Part shown: one piece after another, positions 20,123 through 31,686 of the stretch
Numbering within the stretch: position 1 is the first letter of the stretch
How the letters are laid out: each line of letters opens with the position of its first letter
NCBI GenBank assembly: GCA_913064725.1
Contig: CAJYAI010000005.1
Location: 1 to 64,000 of the forward strand
Length of the DNA stretch: 64,000 nucleotides
DNA from: an uncultured Alteromonadaceae bacterium
Lineage (GTDB): Bacteria > Pseudomonadota > Gammaproteobacteria > Pseudomonadales > Halieaceae
Reading direction: 5' to 3'
Notes under the pieces: generated by a model
What the model saw: the letters and a program-made list of their open reading frames with translations, nothing else
Told to the model about the DNA's origin: nothing
Databases searched by the model: none
Position numbers and translations under genes: made by a program

Positions 20123-21424
20123 TTAATCGAACGCCTCGACAATATCAAATCCAACACGTCGTGCGAGACTGGCAAAACCCGGGAACGATGTCGCCACGTG
20201 GTCACAGTCATTTATCTGAATGGCGCCCGTCGCGCGCAAGGCAGCCACGGCGAATGACATGGCGATACGATGATCGTGGAAGGTATCCACCTGACCACCC
20301 GTCATCTCGCCACCCGCTATGATAATGCCATCCTCAAAGACCTCAGTCTCAATACCCAAGCGCGTCAAGCCTTCCGCCATCGACGCAATACGATCACTTT
20401 CTTTTACCCGCAACTCTTCCGCACCAGACAGAACCGTTCTACCTGAGGCACAGGCTGCCGCGACGAACAACACCGGAAACTCATCGATCGCAAGCGGAAC
20501 GAGCTCTTCTGGAATAACGATGCCTGTCAACGCCGCCGATCTCACTCGCAAATCAGCAACTGGCTCGCCACCCACTTCCCGTTCGTTAAAAACGTCTATG
20601 TTGGCACCCATGAGCGTGAGTATCGTGATGACACCCGAGCGTGTTGGATTCATTCCAACGTGTTCAAGGGTTACGTCCGAACCCTTAGAAATGGTGGCCG
20701 CCACCAAGAAAAAAGCGGCCGATGATATGTCTGCGGGAATATCGAGGGTCGTGGCCTGCAAAGACCCTCCACCTTGAATGCTGATCACGTCATTTTCACA
20801 ATCTACGTCGTAACCAAATCCCCGCAACATGCGTTCCGTGTGGTCGCGTGTTGGCGCCGGTTCGATAAGGGACGTCCTACCCTCAGCATACAAACCTGCC
20901 AACAATACGCATGACTTTACTTGAGCACTGGCAATAGGCATCTCGTAATGGATACCTTTTAGCCGCTGGCTCCCTTTAATCCGCAGGGGTGGCTTCCCGC
21001 CATCGCTCTCTATTACCGCACCCATTTGCTCCAGGGGAACCGTCACACGCCCCATTGGACGTTTTTGCAAGGACACATCGCCAGTCATAGTTGTATCAAA
21101 CGCCTGAGGCGCCATTAAACCGCTCAGCAGGCGAATGCTGGTGCCTGAATTACCCATATCAAGCACCGCTTCAGGTGCCTTGAGGCCATGCAGACCAACA
21201 CCATCGATCTCAATATATCCGTCGATCGGTCCTCGGATCGTGACGCCCATATCTTTAAAGGCCTGAACAGTGCACAGCGCGTCCTGCCCCTCCAAAAATC
21301 CCGAGGCCTTTGTTGTGCCGTTGGCTAACGCACCTAACATAACGGTTCTGTGCGACATCGATTTGTCACCGGGTACTCGTATCGTCCCCGACAGCGAGCC
21401 ACCTGGATCGACAATAAACTTCAT
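20123..21424 (-). CDS. aroA: 3-phosphoshikimate 1-carboxyvinyltransferase
   Basis: IRVPGDKSMSHRTVMLGALANG; LDMGNSGTSIRLLSGLM; RVKESDRIASMAEGL; start at MKFIVDPGG. Confidence 0.96.
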   Translation of the reverse strand: MKFIVDPGGSLSGTIRVPGDKSMSHRTVMLGALANGTTKASGFLEGQDALCTVQAFKDMGVTIRGPIDGYIEIDGVGLHGLKAPEAVLDMGNSGTSIRLLSGLMAPQAFDTTMTGDVSLQKRPMGRVTVPLEQMGAVIESDGGKPPLRIKGSQRLKGIHYEMPIASAQVKSCVLLAGLYAEGRTSLIEPAPTRDHTERMLRGFGYDVDCENDVISIQGGGSLQATTLDIPADISSAAFFLVAATISKGSDVTLEHVGMNPTRSGVITILTLMGANIDVFNEREVGGEPVADLRVRSAALTGIVIPEELVPLAIDEFPVLFVAAACASGRTVLSGAEELRVKESDRIASMAEGLTRLGIETEVFEDGIIIAGGEMTGGQVDTFHDHRIAMSFAVAALRATGAIQINDCDHVATSFPGFASLARRVGFDIVEAFD

Positions 21425-22323
21425 CCTGTACTGTCCGTATCGTTCTGAGTCATAGGGTTGAGAACATGATCGTGCTCCCTGCGATGCCTGCGACAAATTG
21501 AGAAATAGTCATTCATAAGATCACCATCGCTGTCAGCAACCATCTGGCGAAGCGCAGCTACCTCGACTTCAAAGGCATCAATCGCGAGTAACAGGGCCTC
21601 ACGATTAGTCAGCGCTATGTCTGTCCACATCAATGGATCAGATCCGGCAATTCGGGTCATATCGCGCAGTGCCCCGCCACCGTGCGTCATTGGATCCGAG
21701 GGATCTTTCTCGAGTGCTCGCGTCAGCGCATACGAGACCATATGAGGCATGTGTGAGCTGGCCGCGAGCAGTGCATCATGTTGGTCGACCGCCATTTGAC
21801 TCAAATAGGCCCCGGTTAACTGCCACATGGCCTCAACTTCATTAACCGCTGCCAAATCAGTCGTCTCCAGAGGCGTGAGAATGACTTCTCGCCCTCTAAA
21901 GAGACCCTCGTCTGCATACTTGACGCCACTGTGCTCGGAACCTGCTATGGGATGACCGGGCACAAAACCCGCGTAGTCACGAGCCATAGTGTCGATCACA
22001 TGGCCCTTAATGCTGGCCAAATCAGTTAACACTGGCGCGTGCTTTGTATCACTTAGACTATCGACAATCTCCCGCAGGATTAATCCAGTGCTTGCGGGCG
22101 GTGCACCCACAACAATCATATCGGCTCGCGCAACGACGTCAGAAAGACTCAGTGAGTAATCATCGATCGCGCCCAATTCTAGACCCAGCTTCAAACTGGG
22201 CTCACGTGGACCCCAGGCAATGATCTCGCCGTCCCAGGCACTGGCCTTTAAGGCGCGCGCCAGCGACCCTGAGATAAGACCAAGCCCCATAATGGCAACT
22301 GTTCTTGAGGAGAATTCGGGCAT
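21421..22323 (-). CDS. tyrA: Prephenate dehydrogenase
   Basis: Rossmann VAIMGLGLISGSLARALK; GHPIAGSEHSGVKYADEGLFRGREVILTP; start at MPEFSSR. Confidence 0.9.
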   Translation of the reverse strand: MPEFSSRTVAIMGLGLISGSLARALKASAWDGEIIAWGPREPSLKLGLELGAIDDYSLSLSDVVARADMIVVGAPPASTGLILREIVDSLSDTKHAPVLTDLASIKGHVIDTMARDYAGFVPGHPIAGSEHSGVKYADEGLFRGREVILTPLETTDLAAVNEVEAMWQLTGAYLSQMAVDQHDALLAASSHMPHMVSYALTRALEKDPSDPMTHGGGALRDMTRIAGSDPLMWTDIALTNREALLLAIDAFEVEVAALRQMVADSDGDLMNDYFSICRRHRREHDHVLNPMTQNDTDSTG

Positions 22324-23417
22324 TAGATGGGTGCTTTTGGATACGAGCCCAAAGGTTTCAGTAAAATGGAGCATTCTTCCAATGCCGCCATGACCTCTCG
22401 GACCACGTCGTCAGACAGGTGACCCTCAAACTCAATAAAAAACATATACGTCCACTTCTCCGTCTTGGAAGGGCGCGAATCAATTCGGGTCAAACTGATG
22501 CCCCGCTCCTCAAAAGGGCGCAGCAAGCTCAACAGCGCACCTGGCCGATTTCGGCTGGCAATCAAAATGGATGTTTTGTCATACCCACTCGCCGGCACGG
22601 TCTCTCTGCCGACCACAAAAAATCGCGTCGTGTTGTGGGCTATGTCTTGTATCGCCTCGGCGAGTTTGATCAGTTCGTAATGCTCTACCGCAAGATCACC
22701 CGCAATGGCGGCAACACCCGGCTCACTCTGCGCACGTTGCGCCGCTTCGCCATTGCTTCGACAAATATCTCGGGGAACACCCGGTAGGTTGCTATCGAGC
22801 CAGTCACGGCATTGGCCGAGTGCCTGTTCATGACCACAGATAACAGAGATGCCTGATAAATCCGTAGCCTGGCCTGCAATCAAGTGATGAACAACGGGTA
22901 GCTCGACCTCTCCAATGATCTGCAAGGGCGATTCGAGAAAGCAATCCAAGGTCTGTCCAACCATACCCTCGGTTGAGTTCTCCACGGGCACTACGGCCAT
23001 ATCGCAGGCGCGATCTTCTGTTAACCGAAAGACATCTCGAATTGTCGGCTGCGCCCTTAAAATAGCAGACTGACCAAAATGCTTTAACGCCGCTGCCTGA
23101 GAATAGGTGCCCGCCGGCCCCAGAAAACCGACCGTTAGGGGCCGCTCTAGCGCGAGACAACTCGACATTATTTCTCGAAAGATGCGTGCTGCTTGGTCTG
23201 CAGGTAAGGGACCTGGATTTCGTTCCTGAATAGAACGCAGAATTTGGGCCTCACGCTCAGGCCGATAAAACAGCGTGTCCTCGCCGCGACTTGCTTCTAA
23301 CTTAATCGCTGCAACGCGACGCGCGCATTCTGCACGCGCATTGATCAACGCCAGCAACTGCTGATCAATCGAATCAATATTTGCTCGAATATCCGCTAAT
23401 TGGTCATCAGATGCCAT
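22323..23417 (-). CDS. pheA: Bifunctional chorismate mutase/prephenate dehydratase
   Basis: N-terminal chorismate mutase (LADIRANIDSIDQQLLALINARAECARRVAAIK), PDT domain (VGFLGPAGTYSQAAALKHFG), ACT domain (ISLTRIDSRPSKTEKWTYMFFIEFEGH); start at MASDDQ. Confidence 0.96.
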   Translation of the reverse strand: MASDDQLADIRANIDSIDQQLLALINARAECARRVAAIKLEASRGEDTLFYRPEREAQILRSIQERNPGPLPADQAARIFREIMSSCLALERPLTVGFLGPAGTYSQAAALKHFGQSAILRAQPTIRDVFRLTEDRACDMAVVPVENSTEGMVGQTLDCFLESPLQIIGEVELPVVHHLIAGQATDLSGISVICGHEQALGQCRDWLDSNLPGVPRDICRSNGEAAQRAQSEPGVAAIAGDLAVEHYELIKLAEAIQDIAHNTTRFFVVGRETVPASGYDKTSILIASRNRPGALLSLLRPFEERGISLTRIDSRPSKTEKWTYMFFIEFEGHLSDDVVREVMAALEECSILLKPLGSYPKAPI

Positions 23418-23425
23418 GACGCGTG

Positions 23426-24505
23426 CTACCCATGCTCTTTTTCGAAACGATGCATGAAATCGCACAGCGCATCAACGGATGACTGCTCTACGGCGTTATA
23501 AATACTGGCGCGCATGCCGCCCACGGAGCGATGTCCTTTCAGGTTAAGCAGCAGCTCGGCTTCGGCTTTTTCAAGAAAAAGGGCATCCAGCGCAGCGTCA
23601 GCCAGGGTAAAGGGGACGTTCATTAGCGAGCGGTGGGGGATATCGACTGGATTTGCATAGAAATCGCTATCATCAATAGCTTGATACAGTGTCTTCGCCT
23701 TGCGTTCATTGCGCGCCTGCATCGCCGGGAGGCCGCCCTGTGACTCAATCCACTCAAAGACCAAACCTGACAGGTAAATGGCAAACGTCGGTGGCGTGTT
23801 GTACATCGAGTCGTTATCAGCGGCGAGTTGCCAGTTCAGCATAGCCGGAATATCCGATCGCGCACGATCCAATAAGTCTCGGCGAACGATGACTATGCAG
23901 AGCCCAGCAGGGCCAATATTTTTCTGCGCACCCGCATAAATGACACCAAACCGACTCACGTCTATTGGGCGCGACAAAATAGTGGATGACATATCAGCAA
24001 CCAGTGGCGACGGTGCCGTGGGAATGAACCCAAACTCCAAACCACCGATGGTTTCGTTGGGGCAATAGTGCAGGTAAGCCGCTCCCGATGTCAGGCGCCA
24101 CTCGCTTTCACTATCGATAGTCGTAAAGTTGGACGACTGTGATGTCGTGGCAACATTGACGTTAACGTGACGTTGGCCCTCTGCTAACGCTTTTTTCGAC
24201 CACTGCCCCGTAACTACTTGATCGATTGTGTCGTCCGGTTGAGATAAATTGAGGGGCACCGATGCGAACTGCTGTGACGCTCCACCTTGCTGAAACAACA
24301 CCGCATAATCATCGCTGATGTTCAGCAAGCACCGCAAACTTGCCTCAGCGCGCTCGGCCACCCCGACAAACTCTGGACTCCTGTGGCTCAACTCCATGAT
24401 GGAGGCGCCCGCACCCTGCCAGTCGAGTAACTCTGCTTGCGCGCGCTGCAACACGGCCACAGGGAGCGCAGCGGGCCCCGCACAAAAATTATGTGCTCTG
24501 GTCAC
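23426..24505 (-). CDS. serC: Phosphoserine aminotransferase
   Basis: [61 protein letters not shown]. Confidence 0.96.
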   Translation of the reverse strand: MTRAHNFCAGPAALPVAVLQRAQAELLDWQGAGASIMELSHRSPEFVGVAERAEASLRCLLNISDDYAVLFQQGGASQQFASVPLNLSQPDDTIDQVVTGQWSKKALAEGQRHVNVNVATTSQSSNFTTIDSESEWRLTSGAAYLHYCPNETIGGLEFGFIPTAPSPLVADMSSTILSRPIDVSRFGVIYAGAQKNIGPAGLCIVIVRRDLLDRARSDIPAMLNWQLAADNDSMYNTPPTFAIYLSGLVFEWIESQGGLPAMQARNERKAKTLYQAIDDSDFYANPVDIPHRSLMNVPFTLADAALDALFLEKAEAELLLNLKGHRSVGGMRASIYNAVEQSSVDALCDFMHRFEKEHG

Positions 24506-27126
24506 TCTTCTGTACCGTCGATTCCGTCGCTTTCACTGCCCGCAGCGTCGTCAGCCAGCACGGCAGCTGGTGCCGCGGCGTCAATATCATCCTCGGCTAT
24601 TCGACTTACACTGACAAGCGCTTCCCCATCGCGCGTTCGAATCACACGAACACCCTGAGTGTTGCGCCCCAACAAACTGACCTCATCGACCCGCGTGCGA
24701 ACTGCCGTTCCCTGATTGGATATCAGCATCATCTCATCGCCGTCCCAAACCTGTACCGCGCCGACAAGAGATCCATTTCGCGAGGACGTAGACATGGCAA
24801 TCACACCCTTGCCACCGCGACCTTTGGCTGGGAACTCGTCGTTCTCAGTTCGCTTCCCGTAGCCGTGCTCCGTGACTGTCAGTATGCGCCCGCCTTCTTT
24901 TGGCACGATCAGCGATATCAGGCGGTGCTCGCCGGCTAAATTGATCCCACGAACACCGCGAGCTGTTCTACCCATAGCCCTAACCTGGCTCTCATTGAAG
25001 CGAGTTGCCTTGCCTTCCGAGGAGAAAAGCATGATGTCGCTGTTACCATCGGTCACTGCGGTGCCAATGAGCACATCGTCCTCATCCAATTCGATCGCAC
25101 GCAATCCAACGCTGCGCTGACGCGCGAATTGTGTCGCAGCTGTCTTTTTTACAGTCCCCTTCGCGGTCGCCATAAAGATGAAATGATCTTCATCGTAGCC
25201 ATCAATGGGTAGGATGGAGGTAATACGCTCTTCTTCATCTAGCGGCAGTAGGTTGACCATCGGTCTGCCTCGTGAATTGCGACTTGCTAACGGTATATGG
25301 AAGACCTTGAGCCAGTACACTTTGCCTAGATTTGAAAAGCATAAAACAGTCGCGTGCGTACTCGCGATCAGAAGGTGTTCAACAAAATCTTCCTCTTTCA
25401 CTGCCGTTGCACTGCGCCCCGTACCACCTCTGCGCTGCGCTTGGTAGTCGGTTAACGACTGAGTCTTTGCATAACCCTGATGCGAGATGGTAACAACCCG
25501 ATCTTCTTCGGTAATCAAGTCCTCGATCGTCAAGTCGTGCGCGGAGTCGGTGATTTCGGTAAGACGCTCATCTCCGAAGTCCTCGACGATCTCCTCCAAC
25601 TCCTCTCGAATCACCAACTTCAAACGATCAGGGTCGCCCAAAATATCCAGAAGATCGGCTATTTCAGCCACCTTATCAGCGTATTCCTGCAATAGCTTTT
25701 CATGCTCCAGGCCTGTCAGGCGGTTCAAGCGTAAATCTAGAATCGCCTGAGCCTGTGCTGGCGAAAGATTGTACCTACCGTCAATCAGGCCATAATCACC
25801 CTCGAGCTCTTCTGGACGACATGCCGACTCACCGGCACGCTCTAGCATGGCACTCACATCCCCCGGCATCCAAGAGGCTGCAATCAGCCGCTCACGTGCA
25901 TCAGCTGCAGTCGGTGATGTTTTGATGAGCTCGATAATCGCATCGATGTTGGCAAGCGCAACCGCGAGGCCTTCCAGCACGTGGCCACGCTCACGGGCCT
26001 TGCGCAGCAAAAACAGTGTTCGTCGAGTGACAACCTCCCGTCGATGCCGAACAAATGCCTCGATAATTTCTTTCAGGTTAAGTAGCTTGGGCTGCCCATC
26101 GACAAGGGCCACCATATTAATACCCACAACCGACTGAAGCTGGGTTTGCGCGTAGAGATTATTTAACACCACATCGCCCATTTCACCGCGACGAAGCTCG
26201 ATTACCACACGCAGACCGTCTTTATCGGACTCATCGCGGAGCTCAGTGATACCTTCAATTTTCTTTTCTTTGACCAGTTCAGCGATGCGTTCTAGTAGAC
26301 GCGCCTTGTTCAACTGATAGGGGATCTCATGGATGATGATGGTGTCCTTGCCTTTGGACTCATCAGTGATCACCTCGGCTTTTGCGCGAACGTAGATACG
26401 TCCGCGGCCTGTGCGGTACGCCTGAATAATGCCCGCCCTACCGGTGATGATGGCCGCCGTCGGAAAGTCGGGTCCAGGAATGTAGCGAATAAGCTCGTCG
26501 ATACTTATCTCTGGATTTTCGATCAGCGCCAAGCAACCCGCAATGACCTCTCGCATGTTGTGAGGCGGAATATTTGTTGCCATTCCGACAGCGATACCTG
26601 CCGACCCATTTACCAGCAGATTGGGAACACGGGTGGGCATAACAACGGGAATGTGCTCTGTGCCATCGTAGTTCTCGACAAAATCAACGGTCTCTTTCTC
26701 GAGATCGGCCAAGAGTGAGTGCGCAAGCTTCGACATTCTGATTTCGGTGTAGCGCATTGCCGCTGCTGAATCGCCGTCGATCGAACCGAAATTACCCTGA
26801 CCGTCAACAAGTGGGTATCGCAAGGAAAAGGTTTGCGCCATGCGGACGATCGTGTCGTAGACAGCCGAATCACCGTGCGGGTGATACTTACCAATGACGT
26901 CCCCCACGACTCGCGCCGACTTTTTATAGGCCTTATTCCAGTCATTATTGAGCTCGTTCATTGCGAATAAGACACGGCGGTGAACGGGCTTGAGGCCGTC
27001 TCGGACATCGGGCAGCGCCCGGCCTACGATGACGCTCATCGCATAATCCATGTAGGATTGCTTAAGCTCGTCCTCTATGTTTATTGGGAGCACTTCTGGC
27101 GTTAAATTTTTCTGCTGATCTGACAT
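24502..27126 (-). CDS. gyrA: DNA gyrase subunit A
   Basis: [57 protein letters not shown]; GyrA C-terminal repeats. Confidence 0.98.
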   Translation of the reverse strand: MSDQQKNLTPEVLPINIEDELKQSYMDYAMSVIVGRALPDVRDGLKPVHRRVLFAMNELNNDWNKAYKKSARVVGDVIGKYHPHGDSAVYDTIVRMAQTFSLRYPLVDGQGNFGSIDGDSAAAMRYTEIRMSKLAHSLLADLEKETVDFVENYDGTEHIPVVMPTRVPNLLVNGSAGIAVGMATNIPPHNMREVIAGCLALIENPEISIDELIRYIPGPDFPTAAIITGRAGIIQAYRTGRGRIYVRAKAEVITDESKGKDTIIIHEIPYQLNKARLLERIAELVKEKKIEGITELRDESDKDGLRVVIELRRGEMGDVVLNNLYAQTQLQSVVGINMVALVDGQPKLLNLKEIIEAFVRHRREVVTRRTLFLLRKARERGHVLEGLAVALANIDAIIELIKTSPTAADARERLIAASWMPGDVSAMLERAGESACRPEELEGDYGLIDGRYNLSPAQAQAILDLRLNRLTGLEHEKLLQEYADKVAEIADLLDILGDPDRLKLVIREELEEIVEDFGDERLTEITDSAHDLTIEDLITEEDRVVTISHQGYAKTQSLTDYQAQRRGGTGRSATAVKEEDFVEHLLIASTHATVLCFSNLGKVYWLKVFHIPLASRNSRGRPMVNLLPLDEEERITSILPIDGYDEDHFIFMATAKGTVKKTAATQFARQRSVGLRAIELDEDDVLIGTAVTDGNSDIMLFSSEGKATRFNESQVRAMGRTARGVRGINLAGEHRLISLIVPKEGGRILTVTEHGYGKRTENDEFPAKGRGGKGVIAMSTSSRNGSLVGAVQVWDGDEMMLISNQGTAVRTRVDEVSLLGRNTQGVRVIRTRDGEALVSVSRIAEDDIDAAAPAAVLADDAAGSESDGIDGTEE

Positions 27127-27251
27127 CCGATGATCTTTTTTATTCGACGGGTGTGCCGACGAAACCCTGCAGTTAATAAGCTGGAAATACTATCAAATTC
27201 AGCCTGTTAAAGCTACGTTTAGCAGCACTACAAATCGGAAGCTTAGGTTTT

Positions 27252-28562
27252 ATGACATCAGCGAATTTTGTGGTTCACGCAGACGCGATCATTCCCGTAT
27301 CGGGCACGGAAAATGTACTGAAAAAGCATAGCATTGTGGTGAGGGACGGTGTCATTGCTGCACTTCTCCCCAGCTCTGATGCGCGAGAACTCCGGGACGT
27401 GGATCATATCGATCTTCCCGGACACGCGCTGATGCCCGGCCTAGTCAACGCGCATGGCCACGCGGCCATGACCCTGCTGCGGGGCTACGCCGATGACATG
27501 TCCCTTGCGGCGTGGCTCAACGACGCTATCTGGCCACTCGAGAGTCGCTGGGTCTCCCCCGAGTTTGTCCGCGACGGCACTGATATCGCCGCGGCGGAAA
27601 TGCTACTGAGCGGGATTACTACCAGTAGCGACATGTACTTCTTCCCTAATATTGCAGCCCAGCGGTTGCGAGCAGCCGGCTTGCGCGCGCAGATCGTATT
27701 CCCAGTCATGAACATACCCACTGCGTGGGCGGACAGCAGCCAAGCGTATCTAGACAAGGGGCTGGCACTGAGAGATCACTTTAAAGGCGACGATCTGATC
27801 GACATCGGCTTCGGTCCGCATTCGACCTATACCGTTGATGAGGCTGTGCTATCGCGCACAGCAATGCTCGCCAATGAGCTAGATGCAGCGGTGCAAATTC
27901 ACCTCCATGAAACCGCCGCCGAGGTGCATGCTCAGGTCGAGGCCACCGGCGAACGTCCGATCGACCTGCTGGCTCGCATAGGACTCTTGGGGCCACGAAC
28001 ACAATGCGTGCATATGACAGCCGTAGGGAATCAAGATATTGCGACCGTCGCTGAATACGGCGCACATGTCATCCATTGCCCACGCTCCAACATGAAGCTC
28101 GCATCAGGCGCCTGCCCCGTAAAAAAATTCAAAGATGCGGGGGTCAATGTAGCCCTCGGAACAGACGGGGCTGCCAGTAACAACCGACTCAATGGTCTCG
28201 CCGAGATGCAAGCTGCCGCCCTACTCGCAAAATTGGACAGCGGTGACCCCACGGCACTCTCTGCCAGCGAAAGCATCCGCATGGCAACGCTTGATAGCGC
28301 TCGCGCACTGGGACTTGATCATGTGACTGGGAGCCTGGAGCCCGGCAAGTCAGCTGACTTCATTGCGGTCGATCTTTCAGAGATTAATATGGCGCCGAAT
28401 CACCAAGTAGAGTCGAATGTTGTGTACGCATCATCAGGCACGGAGGTGACTTGGAGTTGGGTGTCAGGAAATAATGTTGTCAAAAATAGACAGCTGCAAC
28501 ACTTAGACATTGCCGCGTTACGCGACACAGCAGCGCTCTGGCGCGCTAAACTTAGTGGCTAG
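27252..28562 (+). CDS. mtaD: TRZ/ATZ-family amidohydrolase (5'-methylthioadenosine/S-adenosylhomocysteine deaminase-like)
   Basis: HALMPGLVNAHGHAAMTLLRGYADDMSLAAWLNDAIWPLE; GFGPHSTYTV; QIHLHETAAEV; LGTDGAASNN. Confidence 0.87.
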   Translation: MTSANFVVHADAIIPVSGTENVLKKHSIVVRDGVIAALLPSSDARELRDVDHIDLPGHALMPGLVNAHGHAAMTLLRGYADDMSLAAWLNDAIWPLESRWVSPEFVRDGTDIAAAEMLLSGITTSSDMYFFPNIAAQRLRAAGLRAQIVFPVMNIPTAWADSSQAYLDKGLALRDHFKGDDLIDIGFGPHSTYTVDEAVLSRTAMLANELDAAVQIHLHETAAEVHAQVEATGERPIDLLARIGLLGPRTQCVHMTAVGNQDIATVAEYGAHVIHCPRSNMKLASGACPVKKFKDAGVNVALGTDGAASNNRLNGLAEMQAAALLAKLDSGDPTALSASESIRMATLDSARALGLDHVTGSLEPGKSADFIAVDLSEINMAPNHQVESNVVYASSGTEVTWSWVSGNNVVKNRQLQHLDIAALRDTAALWRAKLSG

Positions 28563-28564
28563 GG

Positions 28565-29332
28565 TTGGCGTATACGTCAAGCCCCCACATGACCAAGCAC
28601 CCAAACGACATAGACGAGCACGCCATGACACATAGCAACGTTGATCCTGATGAGATCGCTAAATTTGAAGCCCTGGCGTCGCGCTGGTGGGACGAGAATA
28701 GTGAGTTTAAGCCTCTGCACGATATCAACCCCTTGCGCGCCAGCTGGATTGACCAATTTAGCGAAGTAAAGGGTAAATCACTTATCGATGTCGGCTGCGG
28801 CGGCGGCCTATTAAGTGAGGCAATGGCGCATCGCGGTGCAACCGTGACAGGGATCGATATGGGCGAGGCGCCCCTTTCAGTTGCGAGGATTCATCTTCTT
28901 GAGTCACAACTCGACGTTGAATATCGGCAAACCACGGCGGAAGCGATCGCAGAGGAGCGCCCGGCAACCTACGACGTCGTAACCTGCCTTGAGATGTTAG
29001 AGCACGTTCCCGACCCTTCGAAAGTCATTCAGGCTTGTGCCGACATGGCCAAGCCGGGCGCCGATCTCTATTTCTCTACGATCAACCGCAACCCTAAAGC
29101 TTGGCTTTTTGCCATCGTGGGCGCCGAATATGTCCTAAACCTACTGCCTAAGGGCACGCACGAATACAACAAGCTGATTAAGCCTTCAGAATTGGCTCGA
29201 TGGGCTCGCGCCGCGGGGCTAAAAGTCGAGGCATCGATAGGCCTGACCTATAACCCGCTGACGAAGCATTACCGATTGGTAGAGGGCGATGTATCGGTCA
29301 ATTATATGATTAGAACGAGTAAGCCTGCATGA
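28565..29332 (+). CDS. ubiG: Ubiquinone biosynthesis O-methyltransferase
   Basis: EIAKFEALASRWWDENSEFKPLHDINPLRASWI; LIDVGCGGGLLSEAMA; FFSTINRNPKAW. Start uncertain (28565, 28589 or 28625). Confidence 0.94.
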   Translation: MAYTSSPHMTKHPNDIDEHAMTHSNVDPDEIAKFEALASRWWDENSEFKPLHDINPLRASWIDQFSEVKGKSLIDVGCGGGLLSEAMAHRGATVTGIDMGEAPLSVARIHLLESQLDVEYRQTTAEAIAEERPATYDVVTCLEMLEHVPDPSKVIQACADMAKPGADLYFSTINRNPKAWLFAIVGAEYVLNLLPKGTHEYNKLIKPSELARWARAAGLKVEASIGLTYNPLTKHYRLVEGDVSVNYMIRTSKPA

Positions 29333-30009
29333 GAGATCGCGGCTTTGAGGCCTTCGTATTTGATCTAGACGGCACATTAGTCGATACAGCAAGCGAACTC
29401 ATCTCGGCCTACAGAACGCTCTGTATCGAACTGGGGGGCGGCGAAAAGCCCTTTGATGAAGCGCGCAAACTGATCTCTCACGGCTCAGGGCGATTAGTCA
29501 CAGAAGCTACCGGCATCGAAGAGGGAGACCCCCGTTGGGAGCTCTATCGTCAGCAGTACTTGGACTGGTACGAGGCCGTCTTAGGAACAACAGCGACCCC
29601 ATACAATGGACTGGTAGACGCGGTTAAAGTGCTAAGCAACAACGGCAAGAAGTGGGGGGTGGTGACGAACAAATTTCGACGGTTCGCGGAGCCTTTGATG
29701 GCTAGCATGCCGTTCGATCCACCCGCAGGTAGCCTGGTCACTCCTTGCGATGTCGTCATGGCAAAGCCACATCCGGAACCTATTTTTCTGGCCGCAAAGG
29801 AGCTGGCAATATCAGCCGAGGATATGGTTTATGTTGGTGACCATGTTCGTGATATTCAGGCCGGTAACGCTGCCGGTTGCTTTACCATCGCGGTCAAGTA
29901 CGGCTATATAGAGGACCACGACGAACCCGAGCAATGGGGTGCAGACCTCTGCATTGAAACACCTGAAGCACTTAGCCAATGGATACAGGAACAAGTCTCA
30001 TGCCCATAG
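29329..30009 (+). CDS. Phosphoglycolate phosphatase-like HAD hydrolase
   Basis: AFVFDLDGTLVDTASELISAYR; KWGVVTNKFRRFAEPL; VYVGDHVRDIQAGNAAG. Confidence 0.88.
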   Translation: MRDRGFEAFVFDLDGTLVDTASELISAYRTLCIELGGGEKPFDEARKLISHGSGRLVTEATGIEEGDPRWELYRQQYLDWYEAVLGTTATPYNGLVDAVKVLSNNGKKWGVVTNKFRRFAEPLMASMPFDPPAGSLVTPCDVVMAKPHPEPIFLAAKELAISAEDMVYVGDHVRDIQAGNAAGCFTIAVKYGYIEDHDEPEQWGADLCIETPEALSQWIQEQVSCP

Positions 30010-30752
30010 CACCCGCTTCTTGGTCAGCCGCAGCTCACGAACTAGCGGGTAAAACAATCCTGGTGACGGGCGCTGCCGAAGGTATTGGACGAGCGGCCAG
30101 CCTCGCCCTCGCGAGTGCTGGTGCCGAGGTGCTTTTATTAAGTCGTAACGAGGCCCGACTAGAATCGCTGTACGATGAGATCGTGGCAATGGATGGACCG
30201 TTGCCGGCGCTCCTGCCAATGGACTTGGCGAAAGCCACCCATGACGACTTTGTGACGCTTGCGGGGTCACTTGGTGAGGCGCTACCCAAGCTCGATGGGC
30301 TCCTACACAACGCCAGTCTGCTCGGAGATCGCAAACCCATTGCGCAAACACGAGCCACAGCCTGGCACGAGGTCATGCAAGTTAATGTCAACGCGGGCTT
30401 TATGCTCACTCAAGTATTGCTACCCATGCTGAATGAGGCACCCACTGCATCAGTGGTCTTTACAAGCTCGGGGGTCGGCCGAACGGGACGTGCCTATTGG
30501 GGTAGTTATGCCGTCTCAAAATTTGCGACGGAAGGGCTCATGCAGGTCCTCGCTGACGAATTAGAGGCAACGTCTTCAATCCGAGTGAATAGTCTCAACC
30601 CTGGCGCGGTCAACACCGCGATGAGGCGATCTGCCTATCCTGCAGAGCCGCCAACGACAAACCCAGATCCGACGGATATTATCCGTGAATGGGTCTATTT
30701 GATGAGTGATGCCAGCGCCCATTTAAACGGACAAGCGCTTAATGCGCAGTGA
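30000..30752 (+). CDS. yciK: SDR family oxidoreductase, YciK-like
   Basis: ILVTGAAEGIGRAASLALASAGAEVLLLSRN; YWGSYAVSKFATEGLMQ; start at MPIAPAS. Confidence 0.88.
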   Translation: MPIAPASWSAAAHELAGKTILVTGAAEGIGRAASLALASAGAEVLLLSRNEARLESLYDEIVAMDGPLPALLPMDLAKATHDDFVTLAGSLGEALPKLDGLLHNASLLGDRKPIAQTRATAWHEVMQVNVNAGFMLTQVLLPMLNEAPTASVVFTSSGVGRTGRAYWGSYAVSKFATEGLMQVLADELEATSSIRVNSLNPGAVNTAMRRSAYPAEPPTTNPDPTDIIREWVYLMSDASAHLNGQALNAQ

Positions 30753-30771
30753 GGCGGGCCCTAGTACAGCC

Positions 30772-31686
30772 TCACTTACCGCGGACCTTGCCCCGATTTG
30801 CAATATGCTTACCGCTCTTTTGAGCCTGCCTCTCTCGCTTGTCAGCGAGCTTTTTGGGCGGCTGGTACACAGGCTTGGGCTCCAGCTGACCCATGGTGTA
30901 AACCACGTCGGCGTCTCGCGCACCCAGCTCCATCCACTGGCCTTTTTTAAGTTTTGACGGAATAAAAACGTCACCGTATCGAACGCGTTTCAAGCGCGAC
31001 ACAGTGACACCCTGAGACTCCCATAACCGACGGACTTCTCTGTTTCTGCCCTCGGACAAGACCACGTAGAAAAATCGATTGATGCCATCGCTGTCACTGC
31101 CGCCCTCTTGGATGTCGGTAAAGCGCGCCGGTCCATCGTCCAAATCCACACCTGTCTTTAAGCGATTGAGCATCGCGTCATCGACTCGACCCATAACCCG
31201 AACCAGGTACTCGCGTTCAACCTGCCGTGACGGATGCATGAGGGCATTAGCCAACTCGCCATCGGTTGTTAGTAACAGTAGACCCGATGTGTTGTAGTCA
31301 AGCCGACCGACAGAGACCCAACGCCCAGACTTTAGTCGCGGCAACCCATCAAATACGGTCGCACGTCCCTCAGGATCCTTGCGTGAGCACACTTCACCTA
31401 CGGGCTTGTGATACAGCAAAATTCGATTCTCGATTTTGTCATCCAGCACCACCGGACGACCCTTTATCTTAATCTTGTCAGCCGTAACGACGCGATCACC
31501 CAGCTTGGCAACCTTGCCATTCACTCTGATCTCACCGGCCTGTATGCTTTCCTCTAGTTTCCGGCGCGAACCCAGACCTAACCGCGCGAGTACTTTCTGC
31601 AGCTTCTCGCCATCCGGCTTAACTTCGTCGTACTTTACACTTGGCTTTTCAACAGGCCGTTCAACTTGCTCTTTGCGCTTTTTCAT
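30772..31686 (-). CDS. rluB: 23S rRNA pseudouridine(2605) synthase
   Basis: S4 domain (EKLQKVLARLGLGSRRKLEESIQAGEIRVNGKVAKLGDRV) and VGRLDYNTSGLLLLTTDGELANALMHPSRQVEREYLVRV. Confidence 0.93.
   Translation of the reverse strand: MKKRKEQVERPVEKPSVKYDEVKPDGEKLQKVLARLGLGSRRKLEESIQAGEIRVNGKVAKLGDRVVTADKIKIKGRPVVLDDKIENRILLYHKPVGEVCSRKDPEGRATVFDGLPRLKSGRWVSVGRLDYNTSGLLLLTTDGELANALMHPSRQVEREYLVRVMGRVDDAMLNRLKTGVDLDDGPARFTDIQEGGSDSDGINRFFYVVLSEGRNREVRRLWESQGVTVSRLKRVRYGDVFIPSKLKKGQWMELGARDADVVYTMGQLEPKPVYQPPKKLADKRERQAQKSGKHIANRGKVRGK

Noticed and set aside
17668-27126. Many antisense or alternate-frame ORFs of 60-150 aa over rpsA, cmk, aroA and gyrA
   Set aside because: They overlap confidently identified conserved genes and have no recognisable motifs; typical spurious ORFs.
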